From contig NC_092878.1 of NCBI RefSeq assembly GCF_028372415.1, forward strand, positions 26,890,903 to 26,954,902: DNA of 64,000 nt. Reading direction: 5' to 3'. The notes beneath the pieces are model-generated. The model was given only the letters and a program-made list of their open reading frames with translations. It ran no database searches and was not told the origin of the DNA. Below are positions 36,512 through 47,802 of this stretch, one piece after another (position 1 is the stretch's first letter; every line of letters begins with the position of its first letter). This DNA is from Notamacropus eugenii (taxonomy: Eukaryota > Chordata > Mammalia > Diprotodontia > Macropodidae). The position numbers and the translations under genes were made by a program.

Positions 36512-36775
36512 CACCCCCTTGCCCTGCCCCTGCCCTGCCCCTGCCCTGCCCCTGCCCTGCCCCTGCCCTGCCCCTGCCCTGCCCCTGCCCCTGCTGCCCC
36601 TGCTGCACCTGCTGCCCCTGCCCCTGCCCCTGCCCTGCCCCTGCCCCTACCCTGCCCCTGCCCCTGCCCCTGCCCCTGCCCCTGCCCCTGCCCCTGCCCC
36701 GCCCCTGCCCCGCCCCTGCCCCTGCCCTGCCCCTGCCCCTGCCCTTGCCCCTGCCCTGCCCCTGCCCTCCCCAGA
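36512..36775. repeat. CCCCTG minisatellite (6-mer and 11-mer units)
   Basis: About 260 bp made of CCCCTG and CCCTG CCCCTG units, with variants in the middle (ctgctgcccctgctgcacctg). It lies about 300 bp upstream of the RMDN3 start. Long Pro/Ala/Cys or Gly/Arg/Ala open frames across it on both strands are by-products of the repeat. Confidence 0.93.
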
Positions 36776-36799
36776 GCCTTTGGTGAAATGGAATTTCAT

Positions 36800-36880
36800 C
36801 ACCCACGTGAAGCTTTCCTTATGAGATCTCATTTGATCCTCCTATGGCAAGGGCAGTAGTCATTTTTACACCTGGGAGAT
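36800..36880 (-). repeat. MIR scrap (antisense)
   Basis: gagatctcatttgatcctcc...ggcagtagtcatttttac looks like a reverse MIR tail. Confidence 0.35.
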
Positions 36881-36889
36881 GGAGCTTGG

Positions 36890-37855
36890 CTCCTCCTGAC
36901 CCTGGATACCTCAGTAAGCACTTCAGGTGGCTTGAATACCCTGACTCACTTGGTCCCAGGGGGACTCACAAGTCTAGAAGAACAAAGGAAGACTTTTTTT
37001 TTAATTTTTTAAGCTTCTGGACCAGAAAAAAGTTGATACAGGCAGCACATGCCCTGCTGGGGTAAAAAGAGGGACATCAAACTATAGATTTGCCCTGATC
37101 CAACCTAGAGGTATTGATGCAGAACTGTTCAAAGATGAGTTTAGATTTGTGTTCCTAACAGCTGGGTGATCTTTTGTGAGGCCAGAGGTTAGCAGGAACC
37201 TTAGCACAAGAGAGAGATTTCAGAACTTGGTCAGTTTTCACTTCTTGATGTTTGTACTACAATGTGACTGGCCTCTCTTTCTGCTCAGGAGCAAATGCTT
37301 TTTCTTGGGGGGAGAAAAGGCTCTAATGACCTCTACCAGCTGGATGCTGTGGAGAACTACAGACAGAGAAAAATAGTTGACTGACTCTGCCATCAGCTGG
37401 CAGCTGTGGAGTTGCTATAGGAGGAAGGGAATACAGCACCACCTGCTGGAAGTTGAGAATTCTGGTAGTGCCATAGTGTGGCACCAGGGTGGGGTACATG
37501 CACCACACTAGAGCTCTAGAAGGAAAGCTTTTTGGAAGCCCTGCTCAGTGCAGGACTGTAAGATGAGGCCGTTCAGATCTCTGGGCAAAGGTTCACTCAT
37601 TGGCAACTGTCAATGTTTTCCATGAGTCCCACTGCTCTATTTATTTTTTTTAACTTGTAAATAACTTTTTTTATTATTTGGATTTTGTCCTTGCAAGGGG
37701 AATAGGTGACAACCCAGTAGGTATTATATATAATATAATGAGGGTCCCTGACTTTCCGAGTGGGGGCGATGAGTCAAACTGGAAAGATGAGAAATTCCCT
37801 GAAGTGTACCCAAGTCTTGTGTGTCATCTGAGAGCCTCTGACAGGAATTAATACT
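36890..37855. other. RMDN3-GCHFR intergenic, no repeat recognised
   Basis: Unassigned sequence with one CTCF-like motif at 37434-37449 (separate entry) and a short AT-rich spot near 37640-37735. Confidence 0.4.
37434..37449 (-). promoter_or_regulatory. CTCF-like motif
   Basis: The - strand reads CCAGCAGGTGGTGCTG, an excellent fit to CCASYAGRKGGCRSTR except T in the GGTGC part. Orientation is opposite to the copy at 34077. No binding data. Confidence 0.45.
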
Positions 37856-37864
37856 AACAAGAAC

Positions 37865-38455
37865 CTTACTTAGGTAAATAATATGCGGAGCAGGGGTGGC
37901 TGAACAAGTTGTGTAGTATATGAGAGCAATGAAATACTATTGTGCTATAAGAAATGATGAGTAGGCTGATTTCAGAAAAGCCTGTAAAGAGTTACACGAA
38001 CTGATACAAAGTGAAGTCAGCAGAACCAGGAAAACATTGTACACAGTAACAGCAACGTTGTACAATGATCGGCTGTGAATGACTTAGCTGTTCTCAGCAA
38101 TAGAATGATTTAAGACAATCCCCAAGTACTCATGGTGAAAAATGCTATCCATCTCCAGAGAAAGAACTCATAGAATCTGAATGCAGGTTGAAGCATACTA
38201 TTTTTCATTTTCTTTGTTTTTTCATTTTTTTCCTTTTGGCCTATTTCTTTTTTTCACAACATGACTAATATAGAAATATGTTGTACATGATTAAATATAT
38301 GTAACCTATATCAAATTGCTTTCTGTCTTAGGGAAGGGGTGGGTAAGGGAGGGAGGAAGAAAATTTGGAACTCAAAATGTTCAAAAATTGAATGTTAGAA
38401 ATTGTCTTTACATGTAATTGGGAAAAATAAAATATTATTTTAAAAAAATGAAAAG
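37865..38455 (+). repeat. L1 ORF2 end and 3' UTR with poly(A)
   Basis: From ggtggctgaacaagttgtg through aatactattgtgctataagaaatgatgag, aatgctatccatctccagag and acaacatgactaatatagaa to tacatgtaattgggaaaaataaaat and an A tail. One of the clearest L1 3' ends in the window. Confidence 0.7.
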
Positions 38456-38775
38456 AATACAGGCATTATTATCTTGTTTCACAAATGAGGAAACTGAGGT
38501 TCAAAAAAAGTGACTTGTTCAAGGTCATACAACAAGCGGCAAAGCCAGAACTGGAACCCAAGTCTTTTAGGGCTCAAGCCTTATGTCCTTTCTACAAAAC
38601 TGAGGCTCCTCCACTTACTAGCTGCTAAGTCATATAACCCCTCTAAGCTAAATCTGTAAAATAGAGATGAGACTCGCCCTACCCCACTTACTTTCCAGAG
38701 CTCTTGTGATGACCAGATGAGGAGATATAATCGAAAGTAATTACAAGCCATAAAGCATAAGGTATTATTTTTTTG
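38456..38775. repeat. MIR-type pieces
   Basis: 38456-38600 reads as MIR on the reverse strand (cacaaatgaggaaactgaggttc...aaggtcatac). 38610-38770 reads as MIR on the + strand (cttactagctgctaagtcatataaccc). Confidence 0.55.
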
Positions 38776-39535
38776 ATGTCAAGGATGAAGTAGGAACCAA
38801 GCCTCACTCTGCCATGTCTGTCACAGTTGGAGAAGATATGGCCTCATGAAATGTCATGGGGGAATCTGATCAAAAGCAGGGATGTGTGTGGATTATTCCT
38901 CCTCGTCCCACGTGTCTGAGCTCCCTGATTCTCTAATTCTTTCTGTTGTTTAGGTGATGACAGATGGGCAGACAAAGCAGAGGAATTCATTTCCCCCTGG
39001 ATATTAAAGATGTTATCTGGCAGCATCAGGCCTACTGCAGCTGAAATGAGCAATGGTGGTGCAGAGTGGGGGTGGGGGCAATGCAAGATGGCATTGGACA
39101 AAGCCTTCTATCTGGTTCTTCATCTGCAGACCTACTCTGGCAAAGACATCAAGGCCAGCTGCCTGGAGGTAAATGCTGTCTGCAAGCAAGATGGCAGCTC
39201 CCCTGTCTCCCACCTTGGATGTGGTTTTTGGTTTTTTTTTTCCATTTCTCCAAAAAGCATCTACAAGCTAACAAACCGAAGGCAAGCATTCCAGTGGTAC
39301 CACAAGCCAACGGGTGGTGAGAACAAAACTCTGCCCCCCTGCCTCGGTTCTGATGTCTGGAGCTTGGAATCTCATCTCCTTGGATGTTTCTGGGAGAGAC
39401 AACATAATCTCACCACCTTGGAGCTATCATTCATTTCCCTGTATCCTTTTCCTCTTCCCAATATCTACCTCTTTGTACTAATATGGATCTCATAACACTT
39501 TCTATTATTCTTATGCACTTATAATAGTTTTATCT
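38776..39535. other. Intergenic, no recognised element
   Basis: It holds a 161-codon open frame at 39010-39495 with no recognisable domain or gene-like context. Confidence 0.35.
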
Positions 39536-39539
39536 GCAT

Positions 39540-40440
39540 TATGTTTATTTCTGTGGGTGTCATCTGGTAGAATGTAAGGTCCTTGAGGACAGGTGTTATT
39601 TTTATTTTTGTCTTTCTATCTCCAGCAGCCCAGGTTTGATCGCTTCACCCCCTCAACCCCAACCCCTTTCTCAATAAACTCCAGTGGCTCCCTATCACCC
39701 CTAGAATCAAACAGAAAACTCTGGTGTTTTAAAATCCTTTATAAACCTGACCCTCGCCCAGGTCTTTCTAATCTTCTTGCATCTTATGTCTTTCCCCTTC
39801 ACCCTCCATATACCCTTCAGTCCAGTGACACTGGCTTCCTTGCTGTTCCTGGAACAAGATACTCCACCTCCTGACTTTGGGAATTTCACTGGCTGTCCCT
39901 TTTGTGTGAAATTCTGTCCCTCCTCATCTCTGCTTCCTTCAAGTCCCAGCTAAAATCCCACCTTCCACAGGAAAGCTTTCCTGATTCTCCATAATTCTAG
40001 TGCCTTTCCTTGGTTGATTAGTTCCAATTTGTCCTGTATATGTCTTGCTTGTACATAATTGTTTTCATGTTGTCTGTGAGGATTCTGAGGTCCTTGAGGT
40101 CCTTGAGTCCTTGAGGTCTCAAGGACTGTGAGAGGCTTGAGAGCAGGGGCTGTTTTTTAATCTTTTTTTTTTGTAACCTCAGGGCTTGGCACAGGTTCTG
40201 GCACATAATAGGTACTTAATAAGTATTTATCAACTGACTGACTAACACTAACACAGTTTCTGGTACATGGTAGACAGTTAATACTTTGAACTGATACAGC
40301 CCTACAAGATTATAAACTCCCTGAGGGCAGGTATCTTTTCATATTTATTTTCTTGTCTCATCTAATACCCAACATGATGACTTGCACGTAGTAAGTGCTT
40401 AACAGATATCTGTTGGATGAATGAATGGATATTAGCATGC
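39540..40440 (+). repeat. L2-type LINE 3' region, two ends in a row
   Basis: aaactccagtggctccctatcacc, ggcttccttgctgttcctggaac and cttcaagtcccagctaaaatcccacctt are the mammalian L2-like 3' blocks. The end motif cttggcacaggttctggcacataataggtacttaataag is followed by a second end (gattataaactccctgagggcagg...cgtagtaagtgcttaac). Confidence 0.65.
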
Positions 40441-40959
40441 CCTTGCTTTTGGAGTCTGGTTGTTTCAAGTCTACACCTTATCTACTCAATTACGTTAAAA
40501 GGCTCCTTACAACAAAGATGAGTCTTAGATTATTGTTTTTATACACAGAAGAAAAACATTGTACATGTTGTTTTGTGTATAGTACCTAGTAATAAAGTGT
40601 TAAGTATACATTAGGTGTTTGAGCAAATGTTCATCTAATGAATGGATGGAAAGAAGGATGGACTGATGGAAGGGACAGATGAGAGAGCACCCAGTTTCTT
40701 CAAAGGTGAAAGGAAGAAAAGATTGTATGGAAAATGTGATTTAAACAACCAGTCAGATCTAAAGAGCCTTAGGTAAAGTTGGTCATCATTGACTTTGAAA
40801 ATGGATACAAGGGTGTTGGTTGCTGCTGTGGAGATTAGTATGATAAAGAATGGGCTTATTTATAGTGCATTATTTATAAATAGTATTCATTTGGCATTCG
40901 GTACTACCTTGTATTGTTAGGACAGATCCATATCTGATCTGTTACCAAGGCCTGATTTC

Positions 40960-41730
40960 ACCTTTGCAACCTTTTTCAAATATGCTCCTTTATCTCTGAT
41001 ACTGACACCCCTCTAGTGCAGGTCCTCATGACCTCAAGTCTGGAAGCCTCAAGTGTCTCCCTGCTCCAATCCATCCTCTCATTCAGGCATTAACATGATT
41101 TTCCTAAATGCAGGTCTGATCATGTCACTACTCAATAACTTCCTGTGGCTCCCTATTACTTCCAAATACAAAATACTCTCTTTAGCACTCAAAGCCATTC
41201 CTAACCTCGCCCCCTTTCACCTTCCCAGTCTTTTTACCCCTTATATCCCCCTCTCCACCGACCTGTCTGCCTTTCCTCAAACAAGAGACTCCATCTCCCA
41301 ATTCCAGACATTTTCACTGTTGTATACCTGGAACGCTCTCCCTTCTCATCTCTGCCTCATGGCTTCTCTGACTTCCTTCAAGTCTCAGTAAAATCCTACC
41401 TTTACAGGATACCTGATCCCACTTAATTCCTCGAGGAGTGGGGAATCTGCGGTCTCAAAGCCACATGTGGCCCTCTAGGTCCTCAAGTGCAACCCTTTGA
41501 CTGAGTCCAACTTCTACAGAACAAATCTTTGTAAGGGGATTTGTGTATCTAGCACCAAGAATGTATCTCGTATATAGTTTGTACATAGTTACTTGGATGT
41601 CGTCTCCCTCCTCATCTCCCCCATTAGACTATGAGCAGGGATCAAAGCTTTTTGTCTTTCTTTGTATCCCCAGAGTTCAGCTCAGTGCCTGGCACATAGT
41701 AGATGCTTAATAAATATTCATCCACTTCCT
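40960..41730 (+). repeat. L2-type LINE 3' region
   Basis: It repeats the same blocks (aataacttcctgtggctccctattac, cttcaagtctcagtaaaatcc, cagctcagtgcctggcacatag). It is interrupted at about 41435-41540 by an unrelated piece. Confidence 0.65.
41435..41545. repeat. Possible hAT-type DNA transposon scrap within the L2
   Basis: The piece containing ggaatctgcggtctcaaagccacatgtggcc splits the L2 block order. I know similar strings from non-autonomous hAT elements. No terminal repeats are clear. Confidence 0.35.
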
Positions 41731-41734
41731 ATAC

Positions 41735-41965
41735 ATCTGCGATTCTTAATCTTTTTTTGGACCCCTACTTTGTCAATCTGATGAAATGTATGGGCCTTTT
41801 CTAAAAACAGTGTTTTGAAAAGTAAAAAAAAAAAAAAAAAAGATACATAGGATTACAATAGAAACCAAAAGTTAGTAAAAATAAAGAAATTTCTTCTGAT
41901 CCAGGTCCATAAACCCTTGAAATCTAATTTTGGTGTGGGCCTTAATTAAGAACCCCTGTTATTAG
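41735..41965. repeat. Non-autonomous hAT-like element
   Basis: The left end is gattcttaatctttttttgga and the right end aattaagaacccctgttat, an imperfect inverted pair around about 190 bp with an A run in the middle. Confidence 0.45.
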
Positions 41966-42389
41966 ATTGAAACATATATATATGGATATAGCTATCTCCT
42001 CAAATAGACCATTAAACCCTTAGACTGTAGGCTACTTTCCTATATCCCTCATCTTCAACTACAAGTGTCTTGAATGTAGTATGGACTCAGTAAATAAAAT
42101 CTATTGATCTCTTCACCCAAAGAAATGGAAAAAATTCATCTCTGAACTGGGAACTGTAGTTAATAGAGACTGAGATTAGGTAATGTCATCAGAGAGATGC
42201 ATGAGTCCCGACAAGGAAAAAAATATATTCCTGTTAACCTACATTAACAACATAGAAAAGAGGACTGATTGACAAACTGAACACTCAACCAAAAAAAAAC
42301 CAAAAAAACCAAAACTAGTAAATAAGCCCCAAAGAGTAAATCTTGATAATAACAAAAGAAATAAATAAATTGAAATAAAAAAAGACTAT

Positions 42390-43090
42390 CGGAACTATGC
42401 TCAAAGGACTACAAAAATGTGCATACCCTTTGACCCAGCAATATCACTACTAGGACTGTATCCCCAAGAGATCATAAAAATGGGAAAGGGTCCCACATGT
42501 ACAAAAATATTTATTGCAGCTCTCTTTGTGATGGCCAAAACCTGGAAATCAAGGAGATTCCCATCAACTGGGGAATGGCTAAACAAGTTGTGATATATGA
42601 ATTGTAATGGAATACTATTGTGCTATGAGAAATGATGAACAGGAAGACTTCAGAGAGGCTGGAAGGACTTATGCTGAGTGAAAGGAGCAGAACCAGGAGA
42701 ACTTTGTACACAGCAACAATCACAGTATGTGAGGAATTTTTCTAGTGGACTTAGTCCTTCATAGAAATGCAAAGACCTAAAAAATTCCCAATGAACTTTT
42801 GAAGCAAAATGCCTTCCACGTCCACAGAAAGAACTATGGAACAGAATGAAGAAATCATTTTCTTTTGTATTATATTTTGTTTTGTTTTATGGTTTCTCCC
42901 ATTCATTTTAATTCTTCTATTCAACATGACTAAGGTGAAAATGTATTTAATAGGAATATATGTATAGAACCTGTATAAGATTGCAGGCTGTCTTGGGGAA
43001 GGAGGGGGAGGGAGGGGGAAAATCTAAGATATATGGAAGTGATTGTAGAACACTGAAAACAAATAAAATAATTAAAAATAAATAAAAGGA
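42390..43090 (+). repeat. L1 ORF2 end and 3' UTR, different subfamily
   Basis: It runs from gtgcataccctttgacccagc through tggggaatggctaaacaag, aatactattgtgctatgagaa and gagcagaaccaggagaac to a distinct 3' part (caaaatgccttccacgtccac) and an A-rich end. The gtgcatacccttTGACCCAGCAAT block matches the human L1 ORF2 end. Confidence 0.7.
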
Positions 43091-43349
43091 AAAAATTTTT
43101 AAAAAAGAAATGACTAAAAAAGTTGGCAAGCTTTAGTTGACCTAATTAAAAGGGAAAGGGAGGAAAATAAAATAAAATGAAAAAATGAACAAGGTAAAAT
43201 CACAACAGATATATATAGATACAAATAAAGATATATATCTATACGTATCTATAATTAGAAAAGAAGAAGGCCTACTCCTGTGGTGAGAAGGAATAATGAA
43301 CTGCCAGGCTCCCCGTACCCATTCAGTCTCAAGAGATCTAAAGGATATA

Positions 43350-43560
43350 GATTCAGGAAACATCTATTAAGCTCTTTCTTTGTGCCAGGCACTGGGTAAA
43401 GCGCTGAAGATACAAGAAAAGGCAAAAGCAGCCTTTGCCCCTAAGGAGTTCACATTCTAAAGAGGGAGACAACATGAAAACAATGTATATACAAGATTAT
43501 ATATAGGATAAACTGGAAATCAAGGAAAGCTCCCAGCACATCAGCTGGATCCTCTGAGAA
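43350..43560 (+). repeat. Repeat family X, 5' half
   Basis: attaagctctttctttgtgccaggcactgggtaaagcgc, aaggagttcacattctaaag and gggagacaacatgaaaac, closely following the family start. Confidence 0.75.
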
Positions 43561-43839
43561 GGGGTTAGTGACATGACCAAAAACCTAAAGGGTTACACAG
43601 GTGGGAAGGCTCTGATGGGTTTCCATTCACAATCCTGAAGAAAATACCCACAATCGATATAATAAGAAACTGATCTGTGAAGTATCATAACTTCCCTTTG
43701 AAATAGTAAAGCTCCTTAGGAGACGTCAGTTTTGCCTCTCCAGTCTTGCACTGAGACTGTTGAAAAACATTCTTAGAGTGAATGTCTGGGGAAGGGGGTG
43801 GGAGGGGGGAGCTGAAGAGTAGCCCCAGAGCTCCGACGG

Positions 43840-44330
43840 TTCAGAGAACCATTTTACAGTGCCAAGCCCTGACGGACGCAAAGCTGCGCCAGCCTGGAGA
43901 GGAGCGAGGCCAGCGCGGCGCGTACTGGCCGGAGGTCATGGTCTCCGCGGCCCCCGCACTGGCCCTGAAATCAGTCCCTGCTACCCGAAAATTCACAAGC
44001 GATCGGCCCGCGTCATAGGACCGGCCAGCCTCTGATTGGTCAGACGGTCACCAGACGGGCTTCCTGGTATTTGTCTGGACTGGGGGTGGCCCCTCCCAGA
44101 GTCGGAGCGCGAGTAACGGGACTTTAGGACGCAGGAGACCCCGAGTCCAGTCGTCCGTCTGGAGGGATAAGTTGCCCCTTGGCGCTGAGTCCGGGGCACC
44201 CCAAGCTGTAGGGAGACCGGAGCTCGAAACCAAGGTCGTCGGAGCCCAGTGGAGCTGGGGAGGGACATAGGGGCCATGCCATACCTGCTCATTAGTACCC
44301 AAATCCGTATGGTGAGTACCTGCTCCCTAA
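43840..44330 (+). promoter_or_regulatory. GCHFR: GCHFR CpG-rich promoter
   Basis: A CpG-rich island covers the start of GCHFR. It holds an inverted CCAAT box (ctgattggtc, about 44032-44041), a gcggcgcg stretch near 43914 and a GC-rich ggggtggcccctccc near 44083. No TATA box at a fitting distance. The transcription start probably lies at about 44080-44200. Confidence 0.6.
44276..44311 (+). CDS. GCHFR: GCHFR coding exon 1
   Basis: Twelve whole codons, MPYLLISTQIRM, then donor g|gtgagt. Too short to be found as an open frame, but it matches the human N-terminus exactly. Confidence 0.95.
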
Positions 44331-46924
44331 CTCTGGTCGCGTACCTCCCAGCCCCAGGGCGCTGAAACCAGGAGTGAGACAAGGGACAGCCTTCGTCCTC
44401 AGCTCCGGAGTCAGCGCTGTCCAGCATCGGGGTGGGTAGGGGTAGTGAGATCCAAGGGACCTGGGCACACCCTTCCCTCTTGTGCACTCAGGCTGAGCTC
44501 AAGCGTCCCCGGGGATGCCCTTCGGATCGCGGGGTTCCTTCCAGCGCGTTAGAGGAGAGCTCTTACCTACAGCTACCACTCCCGGCCCTGCCCCGTGGGG
44601 CAGAAGCTGCCACACACCCCCAACCCCACCTCCACCCCCGGACCTCAAACTGGAGATGGTCCATCCGGATTGCCTCTCCTCCCCCCAGGAGCAAGGTGGC
44701 CACGTGGGTCCTTCTGATCCCGTCGACCCGGGGCCACCCGACCTGGCTCACGGTCTGTTGGGCAGGACTTTTCTGGGCATCGGTCCCACCCACTGGAAGT
44801 CAGGCCAGAAGTCTCTTGATCCTGCCCCAGCTAGACCTGCTTCGGAAGCAAAGGATCACAGGCTCTCACAGGCACACAATATCTCCCCACCTTCCATAGG
44901 TAGAACTTGTATAACTTGTATAACTGTGCAAGTTCTTTGGGAAAAAAGAACGGGCTGATACAATTGCAAGGTATAGACATGCACAGGGTCTTAGATACAT
45001 TCAGGTCTGCATGAACCATCACTCACTACCAATGGCAGACAGGCAGTTACAACCAAGGATACAAGCATGTGCCCATATCCACAGCTGGTCACTGAAATCC
45101 ATAGTCACACACTCTGATACCCAGTTAGATGGGACACACAGTCCCATCCAAAGACACAGAGCCTCAGACACACACAGTCAGAGCTACAGATCCACACATA
45201 CACAACACTAGACAGTCACAATCCAACACACATATACAGCACTGGAAATGGGGACCCACAGGTACTACTGTGGATAAGCAAGCACCACCATCTGCTCCTT
45301 TAGGGGTCCTATATGGTATGTTTCTCCAGCAGAAGCAGCACCATGGTACTGAGCTCCCAAGAAGTCCCTTGGAATGAAGAGGATGAGGAAGTGGTAAAGA
45401 CATGGTCTCACAGTTGGGAGAAGCCCTGGCACTGCCCCAGGGCGATAGTGTTAATTACCTGCCTATGCCAGGGTGGTGAGGTTGAGATGAAAGAGGCTGG
45501 GGAGGGCCTATCCCTAGCCTGTTACCCAATCTGGTCATCCCTGTCCCCTTCTTTGATCACTGTTTATTGTGGATTTGAGGACATTAACTGTATCCTTGCA
45601 GCTTTTGAAAAGTGCACTCAGCACTCTGACCGTAGGCTTGGCTAAGAGGTACATAAGGGAGGAGGAAGCAGGGTGGCTACATTCCGACCTCAGCAGCTTT
45701 CTCCGATTTCCCTTTTGCAGGAGGTGGGTCCCACAATGGTGGGAGACGAGTTCTCTGACAAGGAGCTGATGGGATACCTGGGGGCCACAAAAAGGCATGT
45801 GCTGGGAAACCTCTTGTAAGTAGAAGGGACAACCTTGGGCCCTCCCCTTTCTCACCATCATCTCAGTTTATGGACAACCCCCCCCCCCCCCCACCCTAGA
45901 CTGTTATCAATGAAAAGTTAGCATCCAGATACCTTCTTTTTCCTTGGGCAATTCTAGCCTTTCGGAGAATTCAGTGTCTTTTACAGCAGTCTCCCAACTA
46001 CTGCTTCTGCCTTGGACACTGGCCCTGCTTTCAACTCACAAAGCAGGGCAGCAGGGCAAATCAGTGCTTTCTACAGTATTGTGGCTTCTGAAACCACATC
46101 GTTTCGGCATATAACTCTCGTTCCCCTTCTGTGCTTTCTCACCATGGCACCTAACCAGCTTTGTTCTAAGCCTGGCCTCCTAGGCAATAGGTGGAAACTA
46201 GAGGGAAGCAGTTCTTTCCTCAAGAGAGAGGTAATTAACTAAAGAATGAATCCCACAGCCTGGAGAGCCAGGAGGCACAGGGTAAAGCCTCTGTTTTGCT
46301 GCTGCAGATAAGTGAGCTGGCCACTTCCTCCACACTTTTCATAATATTGTAATCATAATACTGTAATCTGTACCCTGTTAAGACAGCTTCCTTTCTACCA
46401 GCTTAGCATTAATACATCAACCAGGCTGCTAGGAAGGGGAAGAGACCTGCCCACAACGGTTCTTAGCTCCTGATCATGGAGATGCCATATTACGGTGACA
46501 ACTTAGGCAACAGGGTGTTGAGACGAGAGAGGGGTGCTGAGCCCAGCCAATGGTTCTAGGCCTCAGATGGGGGCCGCTATAATGATTACTCCCTTACCTT
46601 GAGTTATCAACTCAAGAGATGAGCCCTATGGGCCCAACCAAACTTGATTGAAGAGGAATTAAGCATTCTTATTGCCAAGAAGATGTAAACAAACCCTGGT
46701 GCTTCAGTGGGGTCAGTCTGGTGTCTCTTACTGGGGGCAGGGGGGAAGCAGCCCTTTTCCTGCCAGGCCTCACACATTCCCCTCACCCATCTCTCTACAG
46801 TTGGGAATATTATGTCAACGACCCACCCAGAATCGTTCTGGATAAACTGGAGGTCCGGGGCTATCGTGTGGTGAGCATGACAGGCGTGGGCCAGACACTT
46901 GTGTGGTGTCTACACAAGGAGTAG
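44276..46924 (+). CDS. GCHFR: GCHFR, GTP cyclohydrolase I feedback regulatory protein, complete
   Basis: GCHFR (GFRP) forms a pentamer that binds GTP cyclohydrolase I and mediates feedback inhibition by tetrahydrobiopterin and activation by phenylalanine, in cytosol and nucleus. Three exons (44276-44311, 45721-45815, 46801-46924) total 255 nt and give 84 residues, the same length as human. It starts MPYLLISTQIRM, continues EVGPTMVGDEFSDKELMGYL and ends SMTGVGQTLVWCLHKE, nearly identical to human GFRP. All three splice junctions have GT..AG and matching phase. The first ATG follows ggggcc. No break is seen. Confidence 0.97.
44312..45720 (+). other. GCHFR intron 1
   Basis: 1.4 kb. An A/C-rich, CACA-bearing stretch lies at about 45110-45245. 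Two overlapping open frames of about 150 codons (44432-44899, 44515-44958) are Pro-rich and have no recognisable domain. I see no interspersed repeat. Confidence 0.55.
45721..45815 (+). CDS. GCHFR: GCHFR coding exon 2
   Basis: 95 nt after ttcccttttgcag, encoding EVGPTMVGDEFSDKELMGYL then GATKRHVLGNL, with the Phe codon split at the donor TT|gtaagt. Confidence 0.95.
45816..46800 (+). other. GCHFR intron 2 with poly-C tract
   Basis: A run of about 15 C lies at 45881-45895. No exon or named repeat otherwise. Confidence 0.5.
46801..46924 (+). CDS. GCHFR: GCHFR coding exon 3 and stop
   Basis: After acceptor catctctctacag it encodes FWEYYVNDPPRIVLDKLE, VRGYRVVSMTGVGQTLVW and CLHKE, then TAG. Confidence 0.97.
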
Positions 46925-47410
46925 CTATCTCTCACCCAAGCTTTTGCCTCCTCTCTGGCCCACACCCACCTGGAGAGGTCCCTGTGTACCAGCTGCCTCA
47001 TCCTCCCAAGCCCTTGTGTAAGGATAGCCAAGCTCCTTGCCTGTGTGGAGTGCTGCTCCCTGACCTGTCTATCTCCCTAGCCAGCATCTACAGCCTTCTC
47101 AGAACTGAGGCAGTCAGTGACTGAAGTCCCTATCTGCCGAGGTAGCACGGTTATTGAAGCCCCTTCTTGCCCCCACCTTGTCCTCACAGCTGCCCCACCT
47201 GCTCTGTTCCTGACTCGGTGGCCCTGTGCAGGCCCTGACACAGCCAGCAGAGTTTTCCTAGAGGTAGAAGGAACCTTGCCCAGCTGGGGAGTCCAGGCTA
47301 ATTTTGGATTTTCCCAGCCATGAAACCAAACACAGTCTGAAGATGAAGATATTCCCAGGTCAAACTGTAAGCTAGTCAAAGACAATAAAGAACTGTGATG
47401 ACCTGTTGCT
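46925..47410 (+). other. GCHFR: GCHFR 3' UTR
   Basis: The tail of the last exon up to just past the AATAAA at 47384-47389, with a GT-rich stretch (tgtgatgacctgttgc) behind it. Confidence 0.75.
47384..47389 (+). terminator. GCHFR poly(A) signal AATAAA
   Basis: A canonical hexamer 460 bp after the stop codon, followed by a T/GT-rich element. Confidence 0.8.
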
Positions 47411-47589
47411 TTTTCTGCCCGGTCCAGGGTTCTCTCTCTTTCACTTGACTGGGATTTTCTCCTCAGACTGCCTTCCTGTCAGATACTAAACCTCAGACAT
47501 GGATGGAGGCCTGTGGGGGACAGTACAGAAATAAGAAGAGGTTCTGGGTTTTGCCATCTTCTGGCCAGTCACAAACATCTAATACAATC

Positions 47590-47679
47590 AGCTACTTTCT
47601 TTCTAAAAAAATTTATTGTAGGTATTAATTTAAGAAAAGGAGGGAGGAAAAAAGGGAAGAGGGGATGGGTTCTTCAGGG
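47590..47679 (-). other. DNAJC17: DNAJC17 3' UTR
   Basis: A very short 3' UTR of about 80-90 bases, ending after the AATAAA at 47617-47612. Confidence 0.7.
47612..47617 (-). terminator. DNAJC17 poly(A) signal AATAAA
   Basis: tttatt on the + strand, about 65 bases after the stop codon. It faces the GCHFR signal about 220 bp away. Confidence 0.75.
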
Positions 47680-47802
47680 CTATGTGGGCATGCCCTCCTC
47701 ATCCTCCCTCTGCATCTGCTCGATCAGCTGCTGCCGCTCTGCAGCCTGACGCATGCGCATCATGACGAGGCTCTCATAGTCCCTCTCTGACAGCACCGAG
47801 CC
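47680..47802 (-). CDS. DNAJC17: DNAJC17 last coding exon and stop
   Basis: 123 nt encoding [20 protein letters not shown], then [14 protein letters not shown] and EEGMPT, TAG. It is separated from the previous exon by a 6.3 kb intron that holds C15orf62 on the other strand. Confidence 0.95.
   Translation of the reverse strand, partial: GSVLSERDYESLVMMRMRQAAERQQLIEQMQREDEEGMPT

Noticed and set aside
36329-36859. A 176-codon Pro/Ala/Leu-rich open frame, and Gly/Arg/Ala frames on the other strand
   Set aside because: They are translations of the CCCCTG minisatellite; low complexity, open on both strands, with no splice or gene context.
39010-39495. A 161-codon open frame between RMDN3 and GCHFR
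   Set aside because: No domain, poor codon character, T-rich middle, and no promoter or syntenic human gene known to me.
44432-44958. Two overlapping ~150-codon frames in GCHFR intron 1
   Set aside because: Pro-rich in GC-rich intron DNA, overlapping in different frames, without known similarity. Chance is the simpler reading.
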